A stretch of 64,000 nt of DNA. Origin: CAVUNY01 sp963843535 (lineage in GTDB: Bacteria > Chloroflexota > Anaerolineae > Anaerolineales > Anaerolineaceae). Positions 1-8,895 of this stretch are shown one piece after another. Location: positions 620,001 through 684,000 of the forward strand of contig CAWJKU010000001.1 of the NCBI GenBank assembly GCA_963843535.1. The letters run 5' to 3'. Position numbers and translations under genes: made by a program. The notes beneath the pieces were generated by a model. The model saw only the letters and a program-made list of their open reading frames with translations, did not search any database and had not been told where the DNA came from. Positions within the stretch are counted from its first letter, which is position 1; each line of letters begins with the position of its first letter.

Positions 1-1716
1 GTCCAATGTGCGCGCGGTTGAGACGGTGAAAATTGAGAGCCCAAGGGCAATTATAATCAGCAGCAGGGCGCTGGAATGATCTTGCGAACGGCGGGCAATC
101 TGCTGAAAAGAAAGAAATGCCCACACTCCGCGTGCGCGGCTGGCGACGGCAGCCATCAAGCGCACAATCAAGGGGATGAAGCGCACGACAACCAGGCTGA
201 GAGCGATAGCAAATATCGCCGGGGCGACAAACAGCAGCGGGTCGCGAAATTGCTGGACTGTCGCCAGCTGAGATTGGGTCAGCAGCTGGGTTGGCACTGC
301 TCCCTGCTGCGACCAACTTCTCAAGACAAAGTAAGCATACAGTCCCGGGATGAGTAAGAGAAAATCCAGATAAAATCGCTCCCAGATGGGTTTCTGGCTG
401 CCCCGAGACTGTTCTTGCTTTACACGCAAGACGGTTATCCGCGAGGCTGAAATCACCGGCGCGAAACGCGCGAAAATAATGATCGCGGCTGCTCCCAAAA
501 GAACAGGTAGATTTAACCCGGCAAATGAAATCGCAAAGATCGGGCGGTTGGTGAACTGGAGGAAAGACAACGTCTGGTTCATCAGGTTGGCTGCCAGCCA
601 ACCCAGCAGAAGAGACAAGGGTATGGCGATCAAGAACAAAAGCAAGCTTTCTACCAGGTTCAGCAGCATCACTTCGGTCCGGCTGGTACCCCGGGCGCGC
701 AGGATAGCGGTTTCATTTTCATACTGCTGTACGGATATACGCGCGGTAAGGCCAATAAAAATCAGCGCCAGTACCACCATTGGCGAGCCAACCACGTAGA
801 ACATGGTTGTCAGGGTCTGGGCTCGTTTATCATAAGCTACCAGGGCTTGCAATGGTGTGGATACATTCTTGATGCCTTCCACCCGTTTTGTCAGCTCAGC
901 ATCTACTCTGACCAGCCCGCGCAGGTATTGGGCTGCATTTTGAAACTGCAGATCTTGATCGTTAATAATGACGTACCAGGATACCTCTTCAATAGGCTGC
1001 TCTGATACTGGTTTTACCCGGTTCAGGTAAGTTTCTACCGGGATCCATAAGGTTCGTGAATAAGCAGAGTTTGGGTCGGAGTACCAGACCGGATCGTTAA
1101 CATTTTTTACAGACCAGAAACCAACAATTTCTACCTGCAAAGGATCCAGCAGGAAATGGTCGCCAATTTTCAGGAGCATTTCATCGGCCATCGCCACGGG
1201 AACCGCTACCTGAATTGGCCCGCTGCTTCCACGATCTGGATCGGGCCATTTCCCTTCGACAATTTCAGCGCGCTGCGGTAGCAGCTCCTGTACGAGAAAA
1301 GACCAGCGCCCCATGGGCGATGTTTTCCCCTCGGGCCAGCGGCCGGTCATATCCGTGACGACCAGGCCGCTGGAATAGATGTCCATCACTACCTGGTCGA
1401 CCTTTAAACCCAATTCGGTGGGAATCTGGCTTTTCAAGAATTCGCCAATCGCCAGACTTTTATCATAATCGATCAGGGAGGTAATGCCTTTTTCCTGATA
1501 CTGGTAGCGCAGGCTGAACAGGTTGCGATGGGTTTGTGCTCTGATTTCATCCAGCTGGTTGCGTAAAACATCCCCTGATACGGCATCGGAGAAAATTGGG
1601 ACGCATACCGCCACGGTCAAAATAGCCAGCACGCCGATCAATGCGCTGGCACTTAACCCAAGGTTGTGCCGCATCCGTTTGAGGACTAACCCCAACATGG
1701 ACAAAAAATTGGTCAT
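1..1716 (-). CDS. ABC transporter permease, FtsX/MacB-like (partial, runs off left edge)
   Basis: The frame is open from an ATG at 1716 to base 1, so at least 572 residues are present and the C-terminus lies outside the window. The protein starts with an N-terminal membrane segment (around LSASALIGVLAILTV), then a large extracytoplasmic domain, then clustered membrane segments. An FtsX-type motif, ENETAILRARGTSRTE, is encoded near 735-700, as in permeases that work mechanically with an adaptor and a separate ATPase. A GGAG sits 6-9 bases before the ATG. The start lies 13 bases after the stop of the membrane-fusion protein gene, so the two form an operon of the MacAB/ABC-efflux kind. The ATPase is not in the window and may follow to the left. 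The substrate is unknown. Confidence 0.85.
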   Translation of the reverse strand, partial: MTNFLSMLGLVLKRMRHNLGLSASALIGVLAILTVAVCVPIFSDAVSGDVLRNQLDEIRAQTHRNLFSLRYQYQEKGITSLIDYDKSLAIGEFLKSQIPTELGLKVDQVVMDIYSSGLVVTDMTGRWPEGKTSPMGRWSFLVQELLPQRAEIVEGKWPDPDRGSSGPIQVAVPVAMADEMLLKIGDHFLLDPLQVEIVGFWSVKNVNDPVWYSDPNSAYSRTLWIPVETYLNRVKPVSEQPIEEVSWYVIINDQDLQFQNAAQYLRGLVRVDAELTKRVEGIKNVSTPLQALVAYDKRAQTLTTMFYVVGSPMVVLALIFIGLTARISVQQYENETAILRARGTSRTEVMLLNLVESLLLFLIAIPLSLLLGWLAANLMNQTLSFLQFTNRPIFAISFAGLNLPVLLGAAAIIIFARFAPVISASRITVLRVKQEQSRGSQKPIWERFYLDFLLLIPGLYAYFVLRSWSQQGAVPTQLLTQSQLATVQQFRDPLLFVAPAIFAIALSLVVVRFIPLIVRLMAAVASRARGVWAFLSFQQIARRSQDHSSALLLIIIALGLSIFTVSTARTLD

Positions 1717-1729
1717 CGTCTGGCTCCGA

Positions 1730-2929
1730 TCAAGGACCTACAACGAGATCGCCTTCCTGCAGATCTCCCTCGATCTCCCAGCGTTCACCGGTCTGAAGGC
1801 CGATTTTGGTGATTTCCACCCGCTGGCGGCGATCACCTTTTTGAACGATGACGAAATTAAGCCCGCGGTAATTCCGAATGGCCGCTGGCGGAAGAAGCAG
1901 TACGTTTTCACGGCGGCCAATCACGACATTCAGGTTGACTTTTGCGCCCACTTTCAGTTCATCTTTTGAAACATCCGTTGGAACGCTGAAGTACATCCAA
2001 TCCTGGACAAACACTTGCTGTTTATCGGCATCCAGGGAGGCAAAAGGGACAAAATCTGGCAGGTAATTCACCGCGTGAATTTGACCTGGGTTGGCGGTGG
2101 TAGAAAACTGAACTTCCGTTTCGCGGTCGATCAGATCCTCCATCCCCGAATCCGGAGAGGTGCGAATCACCAGGTCGGATGGATCTCCAATATCGATCGC
2201 GGGGCCGAAAGCCGCGATTTCCTTGCCGGCGACAAACGTTACCCGCAAAATTACCCCGTCATATGGAGCGAAGATCTGGCGTTCCGCCAGGAGGGACTCG
2301 AGGCGTGTCACGGACAATTTCTGGCGTTCGACCACCTGTTCTTCCTTCAAACTGGTCGCATCACCAATCTGCTGTAAATTTAATTCAGCCGTTTTGTAGT
2401 TATCTTCGGCAATCCTGAGATTAATATCCGCCCGCTCTTTTGCCAGACCGAAAGCGTTGCTGGCTTCCAGTTTGGCCATATCCAGGCGGGCCTGGGCAAT
2501 ACTCAGGTCGATTTGCGCCTTTTTTGCGGCGTATTCCCGGTCATTTCGCGCTTTTTCCAACGCAGATTGTGCCACCTCGAGGTCGATACGAGCCTGCTGA
2601 AGCTGGTTGAGCAGGTCATCCACTTCCAGCTCGGCCAGTAAATCGCCTTTCTTTACCTCATCGCCGGTCCTGACGATCAGGCGCGCCACCATCCCGGAAG
2701 TTCGGAAAAACAGCATATCCTGGTTAGCTGGAACAATCTCACCCGATATGCTTTTTTCTGATACCAACCCGGCCCGTTCTACCTTAAAGATGGACGGCTC
2801 ATATTTCACCAGGGTTGGGACCGGGGTGGGAGTTGCTCTTCGGTTTGATGAGTTTGTGGCACAGGCAGTCAGCAGGGTGACCAGGACAGTCAGAAATGCA
2901 GCAATTGCTAAAGTGCGTTTGGGAATCAT
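1730..2929 (-). CDS. Membrane-fusion (HlyD/MacA-like) adaptor lipoprotein
   Basis: 399 residues. The N-terminus is a lipoprotein signal with the lipobox LLTAC (Cys23), so the protein should be lipid-anchored outside the membrane. A biotinyl/lipoyl half-motif follows (GMVARLIVRTGDEVKKGDLL, about 75-95), then a long alpha-helical hairpin rich in Ala, Glu, Lys and Arg (about 105-215). The second lipoyl half (FAPYDGVILRV) and beta-barrel domains complete the usual order of periplasmic adaptor subunits. The gene is followed after 13 bases by the FtsX-like permease, so it most likely links that permease to an export path or senses substrate. In a monoderm-like Chloroflexota envelope an outer-membrane channel partner may be absent. 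Family assignment is firm; the substrate is unknown. Confidence 0.88.
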   Translation of the reverse strand: MIPKRTLAIAAFLTVLVTLLTACATNSSNRRATPTPVPTLVKYEPSIFKVERAGLVSEKSISGEIVPANQDMLFFRTSGMVARLIVRTGDEVKKGDLLAELEVDDLLNQLQQARIDLEVAQSALEKARNDREYAAKKAQIDLSIAQARLDMAKLEASNAFGLAKERADINLRIAEDNYKTAELNLQQIGDATSLKEEQVVERQKLSVTRLESLLAERQIFAPYDGVILRVTFVAGKEIAAFGPAIDIGDPSDLVIRTSPDSGMEDLIDRETEVQFSTTANPGQIHAVNYLPDFVPFASLDADKQQVFVQDWMYFSVPTDVSKDELKVGAKVNLNVVIGRRENVLLLPPAAIRNYRGLNFVIVQKGDRRQRVEITKIGLQTGERWEIEGDLQEGDLVVGP

Positions 2930-2949
2930 TGAAGCTCCAGCGATTATTT

Positions 2950-2974
2950 GGGAATATTATAATTTATATTTCCC
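2950..2974. promoter_or_regulatory. AT-rich imperfect palindrome upstream of adaptor gene
   Basis: A 25-base element begins GGGAA and ends TTCCC around an AT-rich centre, inside the 51-base gap before the adaptor gene. It may be an operator or the promoter core of the efflux operon. The paired arms are only 5 bases, so support is weak. Confidence 0.25.
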
Positions 2975-2980
2975 TAAAAT

Positions 2981-5014
2981 TCATGGATTATGCTGAAAGG
3001 GCGATAATTCATAGATCCAGGCTAACAGGCCAAGGGACGGATCGGTTTGGGTGATCAGTTTTCCCCCAGGATAGGTTTGCTGCGCCAGTTCCAGATCTTT
3101 TTCGTGCTCACGAATGAACACAAAAATTACGTTTTGCGCGGTTGGAAGGGGGTTATCCGGATCTCCCCAGGGTTTACGGGCATCGACCCCTTGAATGTTG
3201 GGGACCAGGTAATGGATGGATGAGATGGAATAATAGCCCATGATCGGTTCGCCGTAGAATACCACCTGCCATTCCCCACGTTTTGGCAGCAGATAGTCCG
3301 CCAGACGCTGGGCAATTTTGGTGTTAATATCCTGTTTGGCATTCAGCGGGATGTATTCACCGAAGTAAAAATTTAGATCGCTGTACACGGCTGCGGCGAC
3401 GATCAGGGTGCTGACCCCTAAAATCCACCAACGGCGCTTCGGCCAAACATTTTGAATGCGCCGGGCTATCTCCGCCAGGCAAAAACCCGCGATTAAAGCC
3501 GCCACCGGGGCTGCTGCCACGTAACGTTGGGCAGCCGGCGTGCTTTCGCTTAAACCACCGGCCACCGCGATAATGGCAGCCCAGGTGACTAACAGCCAGG
3601 TGCGGCCGTCGCGGAAATGCAGGAACAGGGGGATAAATCCCAACGAGAAAAAGGCAGCATATAATGGGCGTAGAACGGGTACGCCCGACAGGTACCATGA
3701 TCGAGTAGCCAGATCGGTATATCCGCGGAAGCCGTCGACGATTTGCATGACCAGCATGAGGATTAATGCTGGCAAGTTGCGGATATCATTCTGACTATAT
3801 CCATTGGTCACCAAAACCCGATTGAAAGGGGCCAGGAAGTCGTTGGGATTTTTGAGGTAAACCCACACTAATGGGGCGCAAACCACAATAGCCATCCCAA
3901 ACATGAAGACCAGGCCAGGCCAATTGCGTTTCAACCGGGAGCGATCAATAAACCAGAAGATAATCACCCATGCCACGATCAAAATGGGCAGGATTTTCGC
4001 AGTGATGTAAAAATATAACGCCAGCCCGGTCAGGAAACCGGTGACGAGAAAATAAATCCGCTGGCCTGTTTGCCAGGCTCGCCAGAAGGCTGCCGCTGCC
4101 AGGACAAAGAACAACCCATCCCAGATATTGTTGATGCCCAGCCGGCTGAAATGAATGTGAAAATGAAGGCCGGCCAGGAATAATGCGCCGAACAGCCCGG
4201 TGCGGTGGTTGTACAGCAGCCTGCCTAATAAATAGACTCCGCCCACGGTCAGTGATCCAGCCAGGGCGGATGGAAGGCGCAGGGCGGGGATAGTTTGCCC
4301 CAGGAGATTGATAGAACTGGCCGGGATGAGGAAATATAGGGCCGGGAAGGAATACCAGTTTAAGAAAAAAATATTGGTCCAGGTGCCTTTTAAGAATCCA
4401 ACGGCTCCCAGGCCAAAAGACGCTTCATCCCCGGTCAGGGCAGCCGGGATGTGACTGGTGTCGAACGCCCGGATGGGGAATGCCACCACAACCAACGCCG
4501 CGATCCAGGCCAGAACTTTCCAGGGAAAGGGACGTCTGGCAGAACCGGGCGACCAGCCGCTCAGGAAACCAAAAACGATGCCCGCGATCCAGCAGCCCAC
4601 CGCTAAAGCTGGATTTTTCAGGATCGGCCCTGTATCTGCGGCAGATGCTGCCAGGAGAGCGCAGACCAGGCTCAGGATGAAGAACATGACCTGGTGAGTT
4701 TTTATCCCCAGTTTCTGCCCCAGCCAGGTGATGGCATTGTACAAAAAATTCTTTCTGGTGGACGCGTGATCTTGCAGTCCCACGATAAAGAACAGGATTC
4801 CCAGGACCAGGATCAGAATGGAAATTCCGTTTACAGTGGGGATATAGGATTGAGACCGCAGCACCTGGCTGAGAATTGCCAGGACAACCCCACCCAGTAA
4901 GAATAGTATCTGGGAAGGGACCGAGGAAGGCAGTTCTTGCGTATCGGGCTCCGGTGTATCGCCGGTCGCAGGCGGTATGGACATTTGCTGAGGTTCAGGC
5001 AGTTCGGGCATCAA
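2981..5014 (-). CDS. GT39-type membrane glycosyltransferase (PMT/ArnT-like)
   Basis: 677 residues. A Pro-rich cytosolic N-terminal tail of about 30 residues is followed by a dozen or more hydrophobic segments and a soluble C-terminal domain of roughly 120 residues. After the first long membrane segments of the PMT core comes an extracytoplasmic loop with an Asp-Glu pair (ALTGDEASFGLGA), the metal/acceptor-binding position of GT-C family polyprenyl-phosphate-sugar transferases. Length and topology match bacterial GT39 proteins that move a sugar from a lipid carrier to a protein, lipid or polymer outside the membrane. The acceptor cannot be told from sequence. It is divergent from the GT4 gene at 5215 across a 200-base AT-rich gap and ends 51 bases before the efflux adaptor gene. 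Confidence 0.8.
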   Translation of the reverse strand: MMPELPEPQQMSIPPATGDTPEPDTQELPSSVPSQILFLLGGVVLAILSQVLRSQSYIPTVNGISILILVLGILFFIVGLQDHASTRKNFLYNAITWLGQKLGIKTHQVMFFILSLVCALLAASAADTGPILKNPALAVGCWIAGIVFGFLSGWSPGSARRPFPWKVLAWIAALVVVAFPIRAFDTSHIPAALTGDEASFGLGAVGFLKGTWTNIFFLNWYSFPALYFLIPASSINLLGQTIPALRLPSALAGSLTVGGVYLLGRLLYNHRTGLFGALFLAGLHFHIHFSRLGINNIWDGLFFVLAAAAFWRAWQTGQRIYFLVTGFLTGLALYFYITAKILPILIVAWVIIFWFIDRSRLKRNWPGLVFMFGMAIVVCAPLVWVYLKNPNDFLAPFNRVLVTNGYSQNDIRNLPALILMLVMQIVDGFRGYTDLATRSWYLSGVPVLRPLYAAFFSLGFIPLFLHFRDGRTWLLVTWAAIIAVAGGLSESTPAAQRYVAAAPVAALIAGFCLAEIARRIQNVWPKRRWWILGVSTLIVAAAVYSDLNFYFGEYIPLNAKQDINTKIAQRLADYLLPKRGEWQVVFYGEPIMGYYSISSIHYLVPNIQGVDARKPWGDPDNPLPTAQNVIFVFIREHEKDLELAQQTYPGGKLITQTDPSLGLLAWIYELSPFQHNP

Positions 5015-5214
5015 TGATTCCCCGGAATGGGCTGGCGGATATCAATTTATTATAGATCAGATTGATGCAGGCATTGATGAAGGCTCATTGCGACCCGCGG
5101 AGAATATTCAACACGTACGGTTTTTCTGTGATCTCAACAATATTCAGGGTATTATAGTGGGGTAAAATGTATACTAATTAATGTTATATTTCAAAACGTC
5201 CTTGAGGTTTCGTA

Positions 5215-6435
5215 ATGGCAAAAGTCGTCCTGCTGCATTATGCCGCACCGCCGGTAATTGGCGGTGTGGAGCAAGTTCTGGCTCACCAGGCGGAATTATT
5301 CGTCAAAGCTGGCCACACCGTAGAGGTGATCGCTGGCCGAGGAGCCAGCTGGGATTTAAGAATCCGGGTTCGCGTGATCCCAGAAATGGATTCTCGCCAC
5401 CCGAAAGTCATTCAGCTAAAAAAGGCATTGGACGCAGGCATATTGCCGCCTGAGTTTGCTGCATTTCAAACAGAAATTTTCCATGCTTTGCGCAAAGCGC
5501 TGGCAGGGGTCGACGTATTAATCGCGCATAATGTGGCTTCGCTGCATAAAAACCTGACGTTGACCGCCGCACTGCGCCAATTCGCGGAGAACCCGGGCGG
5601 CACGCGGGTGATTCTATGGCACCACGATTTTGCCTGGAACAGCCACCGCTACCAGCAGGAAATGCACCCGGGTTTTCCATGGGATCTGCTGAAAACCCCC
5701 TGGCCAGGCGTGCAGCAAATCACAATTTCGGAGGCTCGCCAACAGGAGATGAGCCTGATTTACGGGCTCCCCGTGGATCAAATTAAGGTTGTGGCAAACG
5801 GCATCGATCCTTCAGCGTTCCAAAATCTGGCTCCTGCCACCCGAAAGCTGATTGACCAATTTGAGCTTAACCTGGCATTTCCCCTGCTGCTAACCCCGGT
5901 GCGGCTGACCCGCCGAAAGAACCTGGAATTTGGGCTGCATATTCTGGCTGAATTGGTCAGGCATATGCCGGCGGCACGCTGGGTCGTTACCGGGCCAATA
6001 GGGGCGCATAACCCGGATAATCTTGCTTATTTCAGGCAGCTGGTTGATCTCAGGCAGGAATTGCACCTTGAAAAACAGGCCGTCTTCATGGCCGAATTTC
6101 GTCCTGAAGGGTTGACCGATGAGCAAATTAGAGATTTTTACCGGGTATCAGATGCGTTGCTGATCACCAGCCTGGAAGAAGGCTTCGGCTTACCGATCAT
6201 TGAAGCCGGCCTGACGCGACTGCTGGTTTTTACCACCGATTTACCGCCTTTACGGGCATTGGGCAGTGACTGGGCGACCTACTTTCAGCCGGATGATTCT
6301 CCGATGGTCATCGCGGAACGAATTGCGAAACGATTGTCAACTGACCCGGCATACCGGCTGCGCGAAAGAATCCGGGCCAACTTTACCTGGGATGCAATTT
6401 TTCTGCGTGAGATTGCTCCCTTACTGGTTAAATAG
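5215..6435 (+). CDS. GT4-family glycosyltransferase
   Basis: 406 residues with a GT-B fold. The N-terminal nucleotide-fold half starts AKVVLLHYAAPPVIGGVEQV, with the Gly-Gly-x-Glu typical of GT4. The C-terminal donor-binding half has the E-x7-E motif as EEGFGLPIIEAG (about residues 320-331). It opens the cluster that encodes GpgS, GpgP and a GH13_18 phosphorylase, 20 bases ahead of GpgS. A role in glycosylating glucosyl(phospho)glycerate, or another sugar step of solute metabolism, is therefore reasonable but inferred. The start is the ATG at 5215 with a GAGG about 10 bases upstream. Confidence 0.82.
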   Translation: MAKVVLLHYAAPPVIGGVEQVLAHQAELFVKAGHTVEVIAGRGASWDLRIRVRVIPEMDSRHPKVIQLKKALDAGILPPEFAAFQTEIFHALRKALAGVDVLIAHNVASLHKNLTLTAALRQFAENPGGTRVILWHHDFAWNSHRYQQEMHPGFPWDLLKTPWPGVQQITISEARQQEMSLIYGLPVDQIKVVANGIDPSAFQNLAPATRKLIDQFELNLAFPLLLTPVRLTRRKNLEFGLHILAELVRHMPAARWVVTGPIGAHNPDNLAYFRQLVDLRQELHLEKQAVFMAEFRPEGLTDEQIRDFYRVSDALLITSLEEGFGLPIIEAGLTRLLVFTTDLPPLRALGSDWATYFQPDDSPMVIAERIAKRLSTDPAYRLRERIRANFTWDAIFLREIAPLLVK

Positions 6436-6455
6436 AATTAGGTGGAGGTGCGGTG

Positions 6456-8276
6456 ATGATTAGAAGATCCAGACCTTTCCCATTTATCATGGTGCCGGTG
6501 ATTACGGGTTTTTCATCAGAAAATGCACTGAGCCTGGCGAAGTATTTACAGGCGAAGACTCAGCTTTTGGGGCTTGTTCAGGTGGATATGGAGAAACCGC
6601 TTTCGAGCGGCAATGTGGCTGCCCGCGAGCTGCGGTACGCCCTGCGAAATATGCCTGTCGACTCGTTTAAAGACGCTCATGTCCATATTTCTGCTTCGTT
6701 TGACGCATGGAAGGATTTAAGTGAACATATTTCCAGTACTCATCCCGATTTAGTTGTGCTGGACTGGGAGATATGGGATAAATTGGACAGCCCATCGAAG
6801 CAGCATTTTCTGGCGCACCCGGGTGCTAACCTGGCTTTTATTCACGGAAAACTGACGGATAAAATCACCCGCTCCCTGGTTTCCCTGCGCGGTGGGCCGC
6901 ACGCTCAACTTGCCCTGCGCCTGGCGTTGGCCTTGCCGCGGCATCAGATATCGGCGATTAATATTCGCCCCAAAGAAGACAGCCAGGAGCCCTCAGGTCC
7001 ATTTCAAGGCCTGGCTCGCATTCTTCCATCTTTGCCTGAAGTAAAGTACCAGATGTATAAGTCAGATGAACCGCTCGAATTGATCCAGCAAATGGCAGAA
7101 ATGACCGATCTGCTGGTGATTGGAGCCACGTCGCGGACGAGCGGAGACTTGCGCCTGGTCAGCAGCAGGGTTGAGAAATTGGTCACCAGCTGCAGCCGAC
7201 CGGTGATTGTGGCAAAATCAAACCGGGCCGAGCCGGTGAATTTTTCAGGGCCAGATGCTGTTCGCTCAGGAACACAGGCGATTTCGATCCTGGTGGATAA
7301 ATGGTTCGCGGAAAATACATACCATGCCACCGAATTTAACAACCTCCAGGAGCTCCTGGAGCGTAAAATCAATCAAAAAGTGACCATCAGCCTGGCACTG
7401 CCAGCCCTAAATGAAGAAGAAACGGTAGGTAAAGTATTGTCTACCATAAAAAAGGAGATGATGGAGGAGGTGCCTTTGTTGGATGAGATCGTCTTGATCG
7501 ATTCCAATTCCACCGACCGTACGCGCGAAATCGCAAAGGAACTGGGGGTTCCGGTTTACATCCATCAAGAACTGCTGCCTGAATATGGGGCGCGGGCGGG
7601 AAAAGGCGAGGCGTTATGGAAGAGCCTTTTCGTCACCCAAGGTGATATCCTGGTCTGGATTGACTCAGATATCGTCAATATCCATCCGCGCTTCGTTTCC
7701 GGCGTGTTGGGACCAATGCTGTTTAACCCCAACATTCAATTTGTGAAAGGCTTCTACCAGCGGCCCTTGAAAACCGGGCGCAAAATTCAATCTACCGGCG
7801 GGGGCAGGGTGACCGAATTAACCGCCCGGCCATTATTTAACCTGTTTTATCCCGAACTATCCGGGGTGATCCAACCGCTTTCGGGAGAATATGGTGGGAG
7901 GCGCGCCGCCCTGGAACAGCTAACCTTTTATTCGGGTTATGGGGTTGAGACGGGTCTGCTGATCGACGTTTTTGAAAAATATGGGCTGCATTCGATTGCC
8001 CAGGTGGATCTGTTAGAACGAATCCACCATAACCAGACCTTGCAAGCACTGAGCAAAATGTCATTTGTGATCATGCAAACCATGTTAAGCAAACTGGAAC
8101 GCCGATTTTCTCGGCCCATATTAGAGGAAATCAATAAATCGATGAAGTTAATTGAGTATGTCGACGGCGCGTATTACCTGGACGTACAGGAATTGGCGGA
8201 ACAGGAGAGGATGCCGATGATTGAGCTGCCTGAATACCGGGATCGCAATTCCAAACGCGGCGCAGTTCATGCCTGA
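6456..8276 (+). CDS. gpgS: Universal-stress-protein / glucosyl-3-phosphoglycerate synthase fusion
   Basis: 606 residues from the ATG at 6456, which has GGAGG 7 bases upstream; a GTG three bases earlier is less likely. Residues 1 to about 290 resemble UspA-type nucleotide-binding domains, ending in the family signature LVIGATSRTSGDLRLVSSRV. From about 312 a GT81/GT2-like catalytic domain begins (ALPALNEEETVGKV), with an IDSDIVN metal/sugar-nucleotide motif near 403 and GpgS-like blocks PLSGEYGGRR and SGYGVETGLLIDV. GpgS transfers glucose from NDP-glucose to 3-phosphoglycerate, giving glucosyl-3-phosphoglycerate, the precursor of the solute glucosylglycerate. The next gene overlaps by 8 bases and encodes the expected phosphatase. 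The closely related mannosyl-transferring enzyme cannot be fully excluded. Confidence 0.87.
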   Translation: MIRRSRPFPFIMVPVITGFSSENALSLAKYLQAKTQLLGLVQVDMEKPLSSGNVAARELRYALRNMPVDSFKDAHVHISASFDAWKDLSEHISSTHPDLVVLDWEIWDKLDSPSKQHFLAHPGANLAFIHGKLTDKITRSLVSLRGGPHAQLALRLALALPRHQISAINIRPKEDSQEPSGPFQGLARILPSLPEVKYQMYKSDEPLELIQQMAEMTDLLVIGATSRTSGDLRLVSSRVEKLVTSCSRPVIVAKSNRAEPVNFSGPDAVRSGTQAISILVDKWFAENTYHATEFNNLQELLERKINQKVTISLALPALNEEETVGKVLSTIKKEMMEEVPLLDEIVLIDSNSTDRTREIAKELGVPVYIHQELLPEYGARAGKGEALWKSLFVTQGDILVWIDSDIVNIHPRFVSGVLGPMLFNPNIQFVKGFYQRPLKTGRKIQSTGGGRVTELTARPLFNLFYPELSGVIQPLSGEYGGRRAALEQLTFYSGYGVETGLLIDVFEKYGLHSIAQVDLLERIHHNQTLQALSKMSFVIMQTMLSKLERRFSRPILEEINKSMKLIEYVDGAYYLDVQELAEQERMPMIELPEYRDRNSKRGAVHA

Positions 8277-8895
8277 GACTCGCCAGAGCCCCGGAAAAAC
8301 GATTTTCTGGTTGGTCCGGCATGGGCAAACGGACTGGAATCTTGAAGGGCGATACCAGGGGCAGGTGGATACGCCTTTGAATCCCACAGGTATCTTAGAA
8401 GCAGGGCGAGTCGCTCGCCTGTTGGCAGATAGGCCTTTCCAGGCGGTGTATTCCAGTGATTTAGAGCGGGCGCGCCGCACGGCAGAAATGATCGCCCAGG
8501 CCAGGCATATCCCTGTGGTGGTAGATCCCCGTCTGCGGGAGATTCGCTTGGGAGAATGGGAAGGACAGCTTTTCGATGAAATTCGCGCTCGCTTTCCGGC
8601 TGAAATTGAAGAGCGAAAGCGCAACCCGCTGACATTTCGCCCGCCTGGAGGAGAATCGATCGAGGAAGTATGGGCCCGCGTCAGGCAGGCCGTCAACGAA
8701 ATTTCAAGGCAGAATCCGGGCCAGGAAGTAGTCCTGGTTGCACATGGAATAGTTGTCGCGGTGCTTCTGGCGTACGCCAGAGACTGCGATATCCGCCAGG
8801 CTTACCGCTGGATTCCGGAGAATGCCGCGCCGGAACGCCTCGATTGGCCGGTAGATGGGGATTATTCTGAGATGGAGAATATCGATGGAATCTGA
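8269..8895 (+). CDS. gpgP: Histidine phosphatase, probable glucosyl-3-phosphoglycerate phosphatase
   Basis: 208 residues. The RHGQTDWN motif near residue 17 holds the phosphorylated His, and a second His lies in VLVAHG near 156; both are diagnostic of the phosphoglycerate-mutase-like phosphatase superfamily. The ATG at 8269 overlaps the gpgS stop by 8 bases, which suggests translational coupling. A longer reading from a TTG at 8221 lies wholly inside gpgS and is less likely. Mycobacterial GpgP, which dephosphorylates glucosyl-3-phosphoglycerate to glucosylglycerate, is a member of this family. Coupling to gpgS makes that the best call here, although sequence alone cannot separate it from other phosphatases of the family. 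Confidence 0.78.
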   Translation: MPETRQSPGKTIFWLVRHGQTDWNLEGRYQGQVDTPLNPTGILEAGRVARLLADRPFQAVYSSDLERARRTAEMIAQARHIPVVVDPRLREIRLGEWEGQLFDEIRARFPAEIEERKRNPLTFRPPGGESIEEVWARVRQAVNEISRQNPGQEVVLVAHGIVVAVLLAYARDCDIRQAYRWIPENAAPERLDWPVDGDYSEMENIDGI

